64,000 nucleotides of DNA. Origin: G965203045 sp965203045 (lineage in GTDB: Bacteria > Pseudomonadota > Gammaproteobacteria > PS1 > Pseudothioglobaceae). The stretch is from NCBI GenBank assembly GCA_965203045.1, contig OZ241850.1, forward strand, positions 186,001 through 250,000. The letters are read 5' to 3'. The notes beneath the pieces are model-generated. The model was given only the letters and a program-made list of their open reading frames with translations, was not told where the DNA came from and searched no databases. Made by a program: the position numbers and the translations under genes. The number at the start of each line of letters is the position of its first letter. Positions within the stretch are counted from its first letter, which is position 1. Below, piece after piece: positions 51,805 to 60,973 of this stretch.

Positions 51805-52638
51805 ATGCAATTATTAGACTTTGAAGTTGGTATTGACCAGCCTTTTTTTTTAATAGCCGGACCTTGTGTAATTGAGTCTGAACAGCTAGCTATTAGTAGT
51901 GCCGCTACTTTGAAAAAAATTACCAGCAGACTTAAAATTCCCTTTATTTATAAGTCCTCTTTTGATAAAGCAAACCGCAGCAGCAGTAAAAGTTTTAGAG
52001 GTTTAGGGATTGCCGAAGGTCTGCGTATTTTACGAAAAGTCAAAGATGATATTGGTGTTTTTACTTTAACTGATGTCCACGAAGACACGCCCTTAGATGA
52101 AGTCGCAGATGTAGTAGATGTATTACAAACCCCAGCGTTTTTAGTGCGCCAAACTAATTTTATCCAAAATGTATGTGCTAAAGGTTTGCCGGTTAATATT
52201 AAAAAAGGTCAATTCCAAGCCCCGTGGGATATGCAAAATGTAGTAGATAAAGCCTACGAAGTTGGTAATAGACAAATTATGCTGTGCGACCGTGGTGTAA
52301 GTTTTGGCTATAATACACTTATCTCTGATATGCGCGCCATAGCAAGTATGCGCAGCACTGGCTGCCCAATTGTTTTTGATGCCACTCATTCGGTGCAGCA
52401 ACCTGGAGCACAAGGTAGTAGCAGTGGTGGACAACGCGAGTTTGTACCTGTGCTTGCTCGTGCATCAATTGCCGCTGGTGTGAGCGGTATATTTTTAGAA
52501 ACCCACCCCGACCCTAGCAATGCTAAAAGTGACGGACCTAACGCAATGCCACTAAGCAAAATGGCAAATCTACTAAAAACTCTAAAAGACCTAGATAGTA
52601 TTGCTAAAGAAAATAATTTTTTAGAAAATGAATTGTAA
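51805..52638 (+). CDS. kdsA: 3-deoxy-8-phosphooctulonate (KDO-8-P) synthase
   Basis: 277 residues. Condenses phosphoenolpyruvate with arabinose-5-phosphate for the KDO of lipopolysaccharide, so the cell is Gram-negative. Motifs: FLIAGPCVIESEQLA, IYKSSFDKANRSS, GLRILRKVK, LTDVHE, LQTPAFLVRQTNF, KKGQFQAPWDM, CDRGVSFGYN, FDATHSVQQPG and ETHPDPSNAKSDGPN. Its CDS runs 11 bases beyond the alternative upstream start of the next gene; the preferred start of that gene is 52676. Confidence 0.96.
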   Translation: MQLLDFEVGIDQPFFLIAGPCVIESEQLAISSAATLKKITSRLKIPFIYKSSFDKANRSSSKSFRGLGIAEGLRILRKVKDDIGVFTLTDVHEDTPLDEVADVVDVLQTPAFLVRQTNFIQNVCAKGLPVNIKKGQFQAPWDMQNVVDKAYEVGNRQIMLCDRGVSFGYNTLISDMRAIASMRSTGCPIVFDATHSVQQPGAQGSSSGGQREFVPVLARASIAAGVSGIFLETHPDPSNAKSDGPNAMPLSKMANLLKTLKDLDSIAKENNFLENEL

Positions 52639-52675
52639 TTTTTACAGGTTTTTCTACAAAGTTAATACTCTTAAT

Positions 52676-55600
52676 ATGAAACACTATTTTTTAATTTATA
52701 TAATTCTGTTACTTACTGCTTGTGGTGGTGGTGGTGGCGGTAGTGGTGGTGGTAGCACACAACCACCGCCACCAAATACTGGTGCTGTTATTAGCGGTGT
52801 AGCGGTTAAGGGCGCTATTAGTGGCGCTACTATTAATGCCTACCGCATTAGCGATAGTGATTTTGATACACCAATTGCTTCTGCCAACACTACTAATGAT
52901 GGCGCTTATAGCTTGCAATTAAACGATAATTATCGAGGTTTGGTGATTGTGCGCGCTATTGGCGGACAATACCAAGATGAGACAAGTGGCATTATTATCA
53001 ATAATAGCCAATTAACCGCTGTTGTCAATGTCAAACAAGACAGACAAACAACTGCTATTATTACCCCATTTACAGAATTAGCATATCGCTATATGCAAAG
53101 TACCAATATCAATATTGCCACTGCTACTGACTTTGTTGCTAGACAGTTTGGTATTGTTGATAACAATGGAATGGCTATTGATATAGTAACAACAACGCCT
53201 AGTATCTATGGTATAGATGATATTGGCGATAATGACGCTGGTCGTTATGGTTTTGCCTTAGCAGTGGCTTTTTCACAAGCTTTAGCAACAGCAACAGTAG
53301 CAGAGCTTACCAAAACACTGGCTAATTATGCGCTTGATTTAGCCAATGGAGGAATGTTTGATAGCATAACCACACTAACAAAAGCGGTTTTAGAACTAAG
53401 CACCAATACTATTACGGTTCCTACTGAGGTTATTAGGTCTATTTTAAGACCAACACCAAACATTGTCCTCAGTGGTCTTAAAGATTTTAGGCAATTTCAA
53501 GTTATTGACGAGGTTAATTTTGCAAGTGACAACACAGTAGTGGCAACTTGGTCCATTAGTCCTGATTTGCCATCAGGTCTGCGCTTTGAGGTTAGTAGTA
53601 ATAATATTACCGCCACTATTTTAGGAACTCCGACTACGCTTGGTATCAGCACACATACTATTGTAGCTACAAATATTAATGGTAGTGATAGTTTAGAGAT
53701 TACTATTAGGGTCGAAGGAAATGCGCCTAATTTAAGGTCTAACCTAGCTCCACAAACTTATATTGAACGTCAAACCATTACACCACTTATGGTAAGAAAT
53801 ACCGGTGGCGATGCTAGTAATTGGAATGCAAATTTACCTGCTGGTTTAGTATATGCTACCACTACGCAAATGATGATGATAACTGGCGCGCCAGTCGCTG
53901 CTTTAAGTCCGATTACTTATACTATTGTGGCAGAAAATAGTGTTGGTCGGGCGGTGGCTAAATTACCGATTAAAGTATTACCAAGACCGCCAAATATAGT
54001 AGATATTGGTCGTAGAACTTACATAAAAGGGGTGGCGATTACGCCATTTATTCCCACTAATACTGGCGGGGCAATTAATGTTTGGTCAAGCGCTATTACC
54101 CAGAACACTGGCTTAAATTTTAATACTCAAACAGGAGAAATATCTGGCACGCCTACTATGAGCGCTGATTTAGCAAGTTATACTATTGTGGTTGAAAATA
54201 AAGCCGGCAACCATAGCGCAATTATCCAAATTGTGGTGTTAGAACCAACACCGATTTTAACTACTCAAACTCCACAAAATTTCGTGCTTAATCAAAGAAT
54301 TAATCCTGCCATACAAATAGAGAATATAGGCGGTAAACCTAGTTTGTGGTCAATTACGCCAACTCTGCCAAATGGATTAATATTTAATAATTTTGTTGGA
54401 ATAATTTTTGGCACACCAACTACATTAAGCCCGCCTACTGAATATATGATTACCGCTAGTAATTGTGTAATATTTAACCCTCTCGCGCTTAGTTGTTCAG
54501 TGGCTGATATTGTTAACTCTACTACTACTATCATTATTGCTGTTAGTCAAAACGCGCCCAATATTAATAATCAAGTAGCGCTTATGTATCAAATAAGCAC
54601 AACTATTAATCCTATTAAATTTACTAATACTGGTGGTGGGGCTAATTTTTGGTCAATTACACCAACTTTGCCCCTTGGTTTGAGCTTTGTAAGTGGCACT
54701 ATTAGCGGGACGCCACAGGAGTTAAATCCACTAACGCGTTATACTATTACCGCAAGTAATACTAGCGGTGTTGATAGCGCAATTGTAGATATTGCGGTTA
54801 ATGATAGACCTCCTATACTTGCTAGTATTGCCAATCAAAATTATCAACAGGGGGTGATGATTAGCCCACTTAGTATTAGTAATAGTGGTGGTAGTGTTAT
54901 AGGGTGGAGAATTAATCCCGATTTACCTGCTGGGCTTAGTTTTAACAATGGAGTAATTAGTGGAACACCGACTATATCAAGCACAATGACTACTTATACA
55001 ATTAGCGCTACTAATAGTGGTGGCGCGGATAATACATCAGTTAATATCGCAGTTAATACTAGTTTTAATAATATTGCTGGTACTCTTAATGTTGTCCCAA
55101 ATGTAATAATAGATAGCGATACTAATGATATAAATGCTGCAATTTTTAGGAGTAATAATAACCCAAGTAGCGCTCAGAGAATTAGCAATGGTGTTACTGT
55201 TTATGGTTTTGTTACCACAGTACCAATGAGCACTTACGGCATCGGTGGAAACTTTGGCAGCATAGTTGATAATAATGATTGGTATTTAGTAACTCTATTA
55301 GAAAATCAAGTTGTTAATTTAGATGTTTCTGATCATTCTAATATTTATGGCTATGATGGTGATATTGATGTATTTTTATTTGAACGTTTAAGCAGAAGTA
55401 TGTTTCGTTTGGTAGGTGTATCAATTTTTTCTTCGGAATTTGAAAGGGTAGTTGCCCCTAGAAATGGTGAATATTTAATTTGGGTACGAGCTTATAGTAG
55501 CGCTGTGCTTAATATTGAGTCAACCTCTAAATACACACTTTCACTTGCTAACCTTAATACTAATCATCAATTACAAGGACAAAATATGGATTTTATAGAG

Positions 55601-57472
55601 CATCAATCAGTGGTGCGTTATAAAAATGATGATAAATTAAATTTTAAGTTAGAACAAATCTCCATTCCACAAATTAGCAACCCATTTGCCGACGGTATTT
55701 TAAGACAAACCGAACAAAGTTTTGCAAAATACACAACTTTACTCTCAATTAAAGAAAAATCTTTACAAGCAGAGGTAGATTATGCTGAGCCTAATTATAT
55801 TTACAGACCGCTATTCATACCAAATGACCCACATTACAACCTACAATGGCATTACAACAATATCAATCTGCCAGCTGCTTGGGATATTACCAGAGGTAGT
55901 AGTGAAGTAATTGTGGCGGTAATTGATAACGGGGTATACTTAGGTCATAGTGACTTAAAAAATCAGTTGATTGATGGTTATGATTTTATTGCTAATGCTA
56001 ATAACGCTGACGACGGCGATGGTATTGATAATAATCCTGATGACCCCGGAGATATTAATTTCATTCAACGTAGTAGTTGGCATGGCACTCATGTGGCTGG
56101 TACAATTGGAGCAGAAACTAATAATAATATCGGGGTAGCGGGAGTGGCTCATAATATAAAAATTATGCCAATTCGCGCCCTTGGGACTAATGGTGTCGGC
56201 AATAGCTATGATGTTGCCCAAAGCGTGCTTTATGCGGCTGGCCTTGCTAATGATAGTGGCACTGTGCCTGCCCAAAAGGCTGATATTATCAACTTAAGTT
56301 TGGGAGGAGGTGGTAGTTCGCTATTTACTGAAGATATTTACCGACGCGCTTATGAGGCAGGGGTTATTATTATAGCAGCTGCGGGTAATAATAATAACAA
56401 TCGTCCATTTTATCCCGCAGCTTATGATAATGTAGTTGCTGTCAGTGCAGTAGATTATCTAGGTAACAAAGCAAGGTATTCCAATTTTGGTAGCGCTATT
56501 GATGTAGCCGCCCCAGGTGGTAACCGTAGCGCTGACTTAAATAATGATGGTCATGGCGATGGTGTCTTTAGCACTGCGGCTAATATTTCTGATGGAGCAC
56601 GAGCTGACGGATATCGTTTTTATAACGGCACCTCTATGGCAGCGCCACATGTAGCAGGTATTGCCGCCTTGATGAAATCTATCTATCCAGCAATGACTCC
56701 ACAAATTTTTGATAATCTGCTTGCAAGCGGTGAAATCACCGACGATGCCGGTGAACCAGATAAAGATGATATTTATGGTTATGGCATTATCAATGCTCTA
56801 AAAGCAGTTAGAGAAGCGCAAAATTTACAATTAGGTGGTGATATTCCTCTATCACCAATAAATATTGCAGTTGTTCCTAATCCAGTCAATCTTGGTCTGG
56901 CAACAAATATAACAGTTAATATCTCTAACCTAGGCACTACCCCAGCTTCTATCACTAATATCACCAGCAGTGATAATTGGCTTAGAATTGACCCTATTAA
57001 CACCACTGAAACATTAGGTGATTATAGAATTAATATTGACCGTAATAATTTAAGCGAGGGCATTTATAATGGTAATATTACCCTTGCTATTAGTAATGGT
57101 GATAACATTAGTATTAGTGTTAGTATGCAAGTGGGCATCATTGCTAGTAGCAGACATAATATTGATGTGGTTTTAATCGATAGCAGTAATACCGTTGTGG
57201 CTACTACTACTGCTAATGCTGTTGGCAATGATAACTATCAATACAGTTTTGATAGAATAAGAAATGGGCAATATTTAGTATTTGCTAGCTCTGATATTGA
57301 TAGCGACAACGAACTTAGTAATAGCGCCGTATGTCAATTAGGCGAAATTTGCGGCGCTTATCCGGTGTTAAATAGACCAGAACTAGTAGTGTTAAATAAC
57401 GCCGACCAAAGAGATATTAATTTTAATATAAATATTATATTTAATACTAACAGCAATAGTGCCAGAGAATAA
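52676..57472 (+). CDS. surface lipoprotein with putative Ig domains and a subtilisin (S8) protease domain
   Basis: 1598 residues from the ATG at 52676, chosen because a lipoprotein signal follows (IILLLTAC, Cys ~17) with a Gly-rich linker. ~40-280: a region like surface-lipoprotein N-domains (GVAVKGAISGATINAYR). ~280-800: about six putative-Ig repeats with the G-L-x-F/x-x-x-G-x-I-x-GTP pattern (LSFVSGTISGTPQEL; LSFNNGVISGTPT). ~850-930: PPC-like beta domain (NDWYLVTLLENQVVNLDV). Protease: Asp ~1084 in VAVIDNGV, His ~1136 in SWHGTHVAGTIG, Ser ~1320 in NGTSMAAPHVAG; complete triad. ~1375 onward: further beta domains. A probable cell-surface subtilase; the gene is intact. Confidence 0.9.
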   Translation: MKHYFLIYIILLLTACGGGGGGSGGGSTQPPPPNTGAVISGVAVKGAISGATINAYRISDSDFDTPIASANTTNDGAYSLQLNDNYRGLVIVRAIGGQYQDETSGIIINNSQLTAVVNVKQDRQTTAIITPFTELAYRYMQSTNINIATATDFVARQFGIVDNNGMAIDIVTTTPSIYGIDDIGDNDAGRYGFALAVAFSQALATATVAELTKTLANYALDLANGGMFDSITTLTKAVLELSTNTITVPTEVIRSILRPTPNIVLSGLKDFRQFQVIDEVNFASDNTVVATWSISPDLPSGLRFEVSSNNITATILGTPTTLGISTHTIVATNINGSDSLEITIRVEGNAPNLRSNLAPQTYIERQTITPLMVRNTGGDASNWNANLPAGLVYATTTQMMMITGAPVAALSPITYTIVAENSVGRAVAKLPIKVLPRPPNIVDIGRRTYIKGVAITPFIPTNTGGAINVWSSAITQNTGLNFNTQTGEISGTPTMSADLASYTIVVENKAGNHSAIIQIVVLEPTPILTTQTPQNFVLNQRINPAIQIENIGGKPSLWSITPTLPNGLIFNNFVGIIFGTPTTLSPPTEYMITASNCVIFNPLALSCSVADIVNSTTTIIIAVSQNAPNINNQVALMYQISTTINPIKFTNTGGGANFWSITPTLPLGLSFVSGTISGTPQELNPLTRYTITASNTSGVDSAIVDIAVNDRPPILASIANQNYQQGVMISPLSISNSGGSVIGWRINPDLPAGLSFNNGVISGTPTISSTMTTYTISATNSGGADNTSVNIAVNTSFNNIAGTLNVVPNVIIDSDTNDINAAIFRSNNNPSSAQRISNGVTVYGFVTTVPMSTYGIGGNFGSIVDNNDWYLVTLLENQVVNLDVSDHSNIYGYDGDIDVFLFERLSRSMFRLVGVSIFSSEFERVVAPRNGEYLIWVRAYSSAVLNIESTSKYTLSLANLNTNHQLQGQNMDFIEHQSVVRYKNDDKLNFKLEQISIPQISNPFADGILRQTEQSFAKYTTLLSIKEKSLQAEVDYAEPNYIYRPLFIPNDPHYNLQWHYNNINLPAAWDITRGSSEVIVAVIDNGVYLGHSDLKNQLIDGYDFIANANNADDGDGIDNNPDDPGDINFIQRSSWHGTHVAGTIGAETNNNIGVAGVAHNIKIMPIRALGTNGVGNSYDVAQSVLYAAGLANDSGTVPAQKADIINLSLGGGGSSLFTEDIYRRAYEAGVIIIAAAGNNNNNRPFYPAAYDNVVAVSAVDYLGNKARYSNFGSAIDVAAPGGNRSADLNNDGHGDGVFSTAANISDGARADGYRFYNGTSMAAPHVAGIAALMKSIYPAMTPQIFDNLLASGEITDDAGEPDKDDIYGYGIINALKAVREAQNLQLGGDIPLSPINIAVVPNPVNLGLATNITVNISNLGTTPASITNITSSDNWLRIDPINTTETLGDYRINIDRNNLSEGIYNGNITLAISNGDNISISVSMQVGIIASSRHNIDVVLIDSSNTVVATTTANAVGNDNYQYSFDRIRNGQYLVFASSDIDSDNELSNSAVCQLGEICGAYPVLNRPELVVLNNADQRDINFNINIIFNTNSNSARE

Positions 57473-57474
57473 TT

Positions 57475-57909
57475 ATGAAAATTATCACTTTATTAATAAT
57501 AGCTCTTGCTTTGCAAGCTAATACCGCTGATTTACCATTAAAGGTAGTATATGCTTCTAATGATTGTCCAAATGAAAATGCTAGCACTAGCGAGATAACA
57601 ACAGCAGCATTAGAAGCAATTATTGCCCACCATAACAAGCTAAACTTTCCCAAAATAGGAGTGCCAAAAGTTGATTTTGACCAATCAATGCTCATCAATA
57701 TAGCCCTTGGCAAGCAATCTCAAGATGCTGTTAAAATCCAGCCCACTGCTGCTACATTAGTTGCAAATTTAAACGCTGACATTATCACTTTACCTTTTAA
57801 AGTTACCACCCCTAACGAATTTGCCCCTAAATCACAAATTATCAATAGCCCGTGCATAGTCATTAGACTCAAAAGAACTAATTACCATCAAATCAAACTT
57901 AGTCATTAA
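57475..57909 (+). CDS. secreted PrcB-like protein
   Basis: 144 residues starting 2 bp after the S8 protease stop. Signal peptide ~1-18 (ITLLIIALALQANT). Mature part: VVYASNDCPNEN and VDFDQSMLINIALGKQSQDA, the D-F-(d/s)-x-x-M-(l/v)-(i/v)-x-(i/v)-x-L-G pattern of the PrcB C-terminal domain, which in dentilisin-like systems stabilises a partner subtilase. The usual TGGY after LGKx is replaced (SQDAV). Likely a periplasmic or surface partner of the S8 protease; the partnership is inferred from adjacency and the fold. Confidence 0.6.
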   Translation: MKIITLLIIALALQANTADLPLKVVYASNDCPNENASTSEITTAALEAIIAHHNKLNFPKIGVPKVDFDQSMLINIALGKQSQDAVKIQPTAATLVANLNADIITLPFKVTTPNEFAPKSQIINSPCIVIRLKRTNYHQIKLSH

Positions 57910-57986
57910 TCTTTAACTAGCTTTGCTAGCTAATAACCTTTAAGCTCTAACAAGCGACTTGCTAAATTAGATTTATACAAATCTAA

Positions 57987-58311
57987 TTAAAAATTCAAAT
58001 CGTTCCAATCATCTATATTAGTGCTATAATTATCACCATTGTGTATTTTAAAAATACCATTTTGTGTTCGTTGAACAATACCACCCCACAAAATAATTGT
58101 GCTATTTTTTGCTTTAAATTTTGATCTTTCGCTTAAGATGCCAATTAAGGTCAGGATATTGAGAGTGATTTTTTTCTACTAAAATAGGTAGCGCATTTTT
58201 TGATAATTCATCAAATTGTTCGGGTTTATCTTCCCAAACTAAGCCATAACACTTCTTTAATTTCTTTTCTAATGCGTTGATTTTTTGTTTTAGCTGTTCT
58301 ACTTCACTCAT
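57987..58311 (-). pseudogene. type III restriction methyltransferase (Mod) N-terminal remnant
   Basis: ATG at 58311. LKQKINALEKKLKKCYGLVW then EDKPEQFDELSKNALPILVE is the coiled N-terminus of type III Mod subunits. It ends soon after YPDLNW, where intact proteins go on to a TNxLIEGDN and DPPY catalytic core. Another frame to 57987 (IILWGGIVQRTQNGIFKIHN, ending DDWNDLNF) may be a leftover tail. Catalytic motifs are gone, so it is a relic of a restriction-modification locus. Confidence 0.6.
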
Positions 58312-58457
58312 TGTTTTCTTTTTAGAAATTTAACAACATTTTAATATATTCTGTTTAAGGATTGTGCTGGATAGAGACCAACAAGAAAATCTCTTCGCTC
58401 ATCAACAAACACCAATTTTTTTGCTATAATACCAACTAGAAAACTTTGGAGATGATA

Positions 58458-58964
58458 ATGCTAAAAGTAATTATTATTTGCATATTAATGCTGATAAATA
58501 ATTTAACTATAGCACAACAAAATAGCACTTTCTTTGATGAAAATTTTAATGATTATCAAGAAAGTTTAGCAGAAGCTGCAGAGCAAAATAAATCAGCAAT
58601 TTTTGCATTTTTCTATTTAGATGATTGTCCATTTTGCCACAAAATGCGCCAAACTGTATTTAATCAACAGCAGGTGATTGATTTTTATAGGCAGCACTTT
58701 ATTAACTACGAGATTGATGCCAATGGCGCGCTTGAAATTATTGATTTTGAAGGCAATACTACCACAGAGCGTGAATTCTCCAGTAAAAAATACAATGTTT
58801 TTGCAACACCTGTGATGATATTTTTTGACTTAACAGGCAAAATAGTTGCCTATCGTACTGGCTTTTTAAATGAGCAAGATTTTTTATTATTAGGCAAGTT
58901 TGTTAAGGATAATCAATACAAAAATACTAACTTTACACGCTATAAACGTCAGCATAACCAATGA
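58458..58964 (+). CDS. periplasmic thioredoxin-fold protein (SoxW-like)
   Basis: 168 residues from the ATG at 58458, 6 bp after GGAG. Signal peptide ~1-19 (VIIICILMLINNLTIA). Thioredoxin fold with CPFC (DDCPFCHKMR, ~56) and a cis-Pro site in NVFATPVMIFF (Pro ~116). This resembles SoxW/thioredoxin_7-type periplasmic reductases. Its stop overlaps the next gene's ATG (4 bp). It is the first gene of a thioredoxin-TolC-HlyD operon. Confidence 0.82.
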   Translation: MLKVIIICILMLINNLTIAQQNSTFFDENFNDYQESLAEAAEQNKSAIFAFFYLDDCPFCHKMRQTVFNQQQVIDFYRQHFINYEIDANGALEIIDFEGNTTTEREFSSKKYNVFATPVMIFFDLTGKIVAYRTGFLNEQDFLLLGKFVKDNQYKNTNFTRYKRQHNQ

Positions 58965-60175
58965 GAGGGACTACACTACTGATATGGTTAACACCACTTA
59001 ATTTAGTAGCACTGACACTGGTTCAAGCCTTACAATACGCAAAACCTCTAAGCTACCAAACTATGCAACAGCAACAAGCGGTCATCCAAGCAGCTCTGGG
59101 ATATAAACGTATAATTAGCGAGGAAGATTACGATACCAGCCTCAACGTCCAACTCGGTATTAGGGAAAACTACGGACGAAGCAGAAATGATAGCAGATTT
59201 TATCTAAATTTAAGCAAAAAGTTATTTGATAGTGACCACCAAGCTGAATTATCATTTGCAAGTAGTAATATTGAGATAGAAAAACTAAAACTAAACCAAC
59301 TAAAATTATTGCAAAAAATAGCTATAATGCGCACTTTTTTTGATGCTGTGCTTGCTGATTTAGGTTATAATCATCGCACTCAAGTATTAGCCCTAGCTGC
59401 AGTAAGGGCCCGCCACGCTGAGGAAGATTTTGCCTTTGGTTGGGTGAGTGAGGTGGAATTATTAGAAAAGCAAGCGCAAACAAGGCTTAACTTTGCTAGC
59501 CGCCAACAATTAGAAAGTCAGCAAGTTTTTCTGCGTCAACAATTACTAGACTTACTAGATGATAATATCAAAGACCGTCCTGATAATCTGGATTATCCAA
59601 AACTCAATAGCTACTTAAACTACCAACCCAAACCCGAACAACACTGGCATAATTTAATTGCCACTAAAAATAGTAATTTGGAGGTATTAGCAAGAGAAAT
59701 AAAAACATTAAAAGCTAAAAAACAACACCTGCAACAATCCTGGCAAGCAAAACTCATTGGTTTTGTGCGACTGGGTGAACAGAGTTATAACAGAGATAAA
59801 GAAGGCAATTATCGCGCTGGTGTAAGATTGAGTGTGCCTTTTGGTGATGATAATAGTGAGCATGAAATAGAACAACTTGATATTTTAATTGCTAATAAAA
59901 AAACTCAACTAACTGAACAACAAGAACAGCTTAATGCACAAGCGCTACAATTATTATTACAATTAACAACATTAAAACAACAACATCAAGCCTTAAAATT
60001 AGAGGCTGATTATCTACAATTTAATTTAGATAGAGCAAGCTTAGAATATGAGATGCGCTTAACGCGCAATCTTGGCAATTCAATGGTTTTAGTTAGCAAA
60101 AATGAGCTAGACTTAGCAAGAGTAGAATTTGATATTGCTGTTACTATTGAACAACTAAATTTACTTATATTATGA
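58961..60175 (+). CDS. TolC-like outer-membrane efflux protein
   Basis: 404 residues. After a signal (LLIWLTPLNLVALTLVQALQ partly hydrophobic) it is mostly long coiled-coil helices with Q/L/A heptads and two beta-hairpin regions, the TolC barrel-plus-tunnel pattern with two internal halves (~25-205 and ~215-400). Motif-like DFAFGWVSEVELLEKQAQTR fits the repeated G-x-x-(S/T)-x-(v/l)-(d/e)-(v/l)-L-x-A-x-x-(q/r) signature. Overlaps neighbours by 4 bp on both sides. Confidence 0.82.
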   Translation: MRGTTLLIWLTPLNLVALTLVQALQYAKPLSYQTMQQQQAVIQAALGYKRIISEEDYDTSLNVQLGIRENYGRSRNDSRFYLNLSKKLFDSDHQAELSFASSNIEIEKLKLNQLKLLQKIAIMRTFFDAVLADLGYNHRTQVLALAAVRARHAEEDFAFGWVSEVELLEKQAQTRLNFASRQQLESQQVFLRQQLLDLLDDNIKDRPDNLDYPKLNSYLNYQPKPEQHWHNLIATKNSNLEVLAREIKTLKAKKQHLQQSWQAKLIGFVRLGEQSYNRDKEGNYRAGVRLSVPFGDDNSEHEIEQLDILIANKKTQLTEQQEQLNAQALQLLLQLTTLKQQHQALKLEADYLQFNLDRASLEYEMRLTRNLGNSMVLVSKNELDLARVEFDIAVTIEQLNLLIL

Positions 60176-60678
60176 AAAAAACTATCATTGCCAGCATTAT
60201 AAGTGTGTTATGTGTGGTAAATGCGCATGCTGATTATCAAATTTACCCTCAAGTATCAGCACAAATTTTATGGATTGCAAGCCCAGAGCAAACTTTTCAA
60301 AAAGGTGAAGTTTTAGTCCGCCTAGACAGTAGAATTGCTAAAACAGAATTAGAAAAAGCCCAAGCGCTACTAAACATAAACCAACAATTATTAGCTGATG
60401 CTAAACTCACCTACGAGCAAACCCAGCAATTATTTGATAATTTAGTGCGCTCAAAACGCGAATTAGAGTTAGCTGAGATAGCCTACAAACAAGCTCAGCA
60501 AAATTTTTATGCCCAACAAGCTGAAGTCAAACAACAACAACTTATCTTAGCTCAATATCAAATCACTGCTCCTTTTGACTTAAAAGTAATAAAGCTCATC
60601 ACTCCTAGAAACGCGACTAACCACCGCTACCCACAAGCCTTATTATCAGTTGAAAAAATACAACCTAATAATCGCTAA
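60172..60678 (+). CDS. short HlyD-type periplasmic adaptor
   Basis: 168 residues, about half of usual adaptors. Signal peptide ends near AHA-DY (~21). The lipoyl-like half-motif KGEVLVRLDSRIAKTELEKA (~42-62), a coiled-coil hairpin (~60-130), and the second lipoyl part ILAQYQITAPFDLKVIKL (~124-142) are there, but the beta-barrel and membrane-proximal domains are missing. It pairs with the TolC-like gene. No inner-membrane pump gene is adjacent; the 290 bp that follow hold no intact gene. Confidence 0.75.
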   Translation: MKKTIIASIISVLCVVNAHADYQIYPQVSAQILWIASPEQTFQKGEVLVRLDSRIAKTELEKAQALLNINQQLLADAKLTYEQTQQLFDNLVRSKRELELAEIAYKQAQQNFYAQQAEVKQQQLILAQYQITAPFDLKVIKLITPRNATNHRYPQALLSVEKIQPNNR

Positions 60679-60973
60679 CTATAAAGTTTATTAAATTCCC
60701 ACAAACATTATAAAACAGTAGTATGCCAATATTTTTATTAAAAAATGCCATTCTTATGATAAATACTCTTACACAACAAATACCATCATAAGCGCTGGTG
60801 ATATTTGGTCAAACAACACTATTATCTAGCTGACTGCTAAACACATCTCCATCAGAAGTCTTTGCTCACAACTTTATCGCTATGTCCAACGCCTTGACCA
60901 ATAACACCAGCCTTAACTATTAGAAATGCCGATACTATTGCTACCACCCGCTCCTACTAGTCTATAGTGATTT
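60679..60973. other. gene-free stretch
   Basis: No intact ORF, RNA or repeat recognised. A plus-strand fragment reading ISAGDIWSNNTII (~60785-60830) is interrupted by stops on both sides; it may be decayed coding sequence. It lies between the adaptor gene and the convergent end of murD. Confidence 0.35.
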
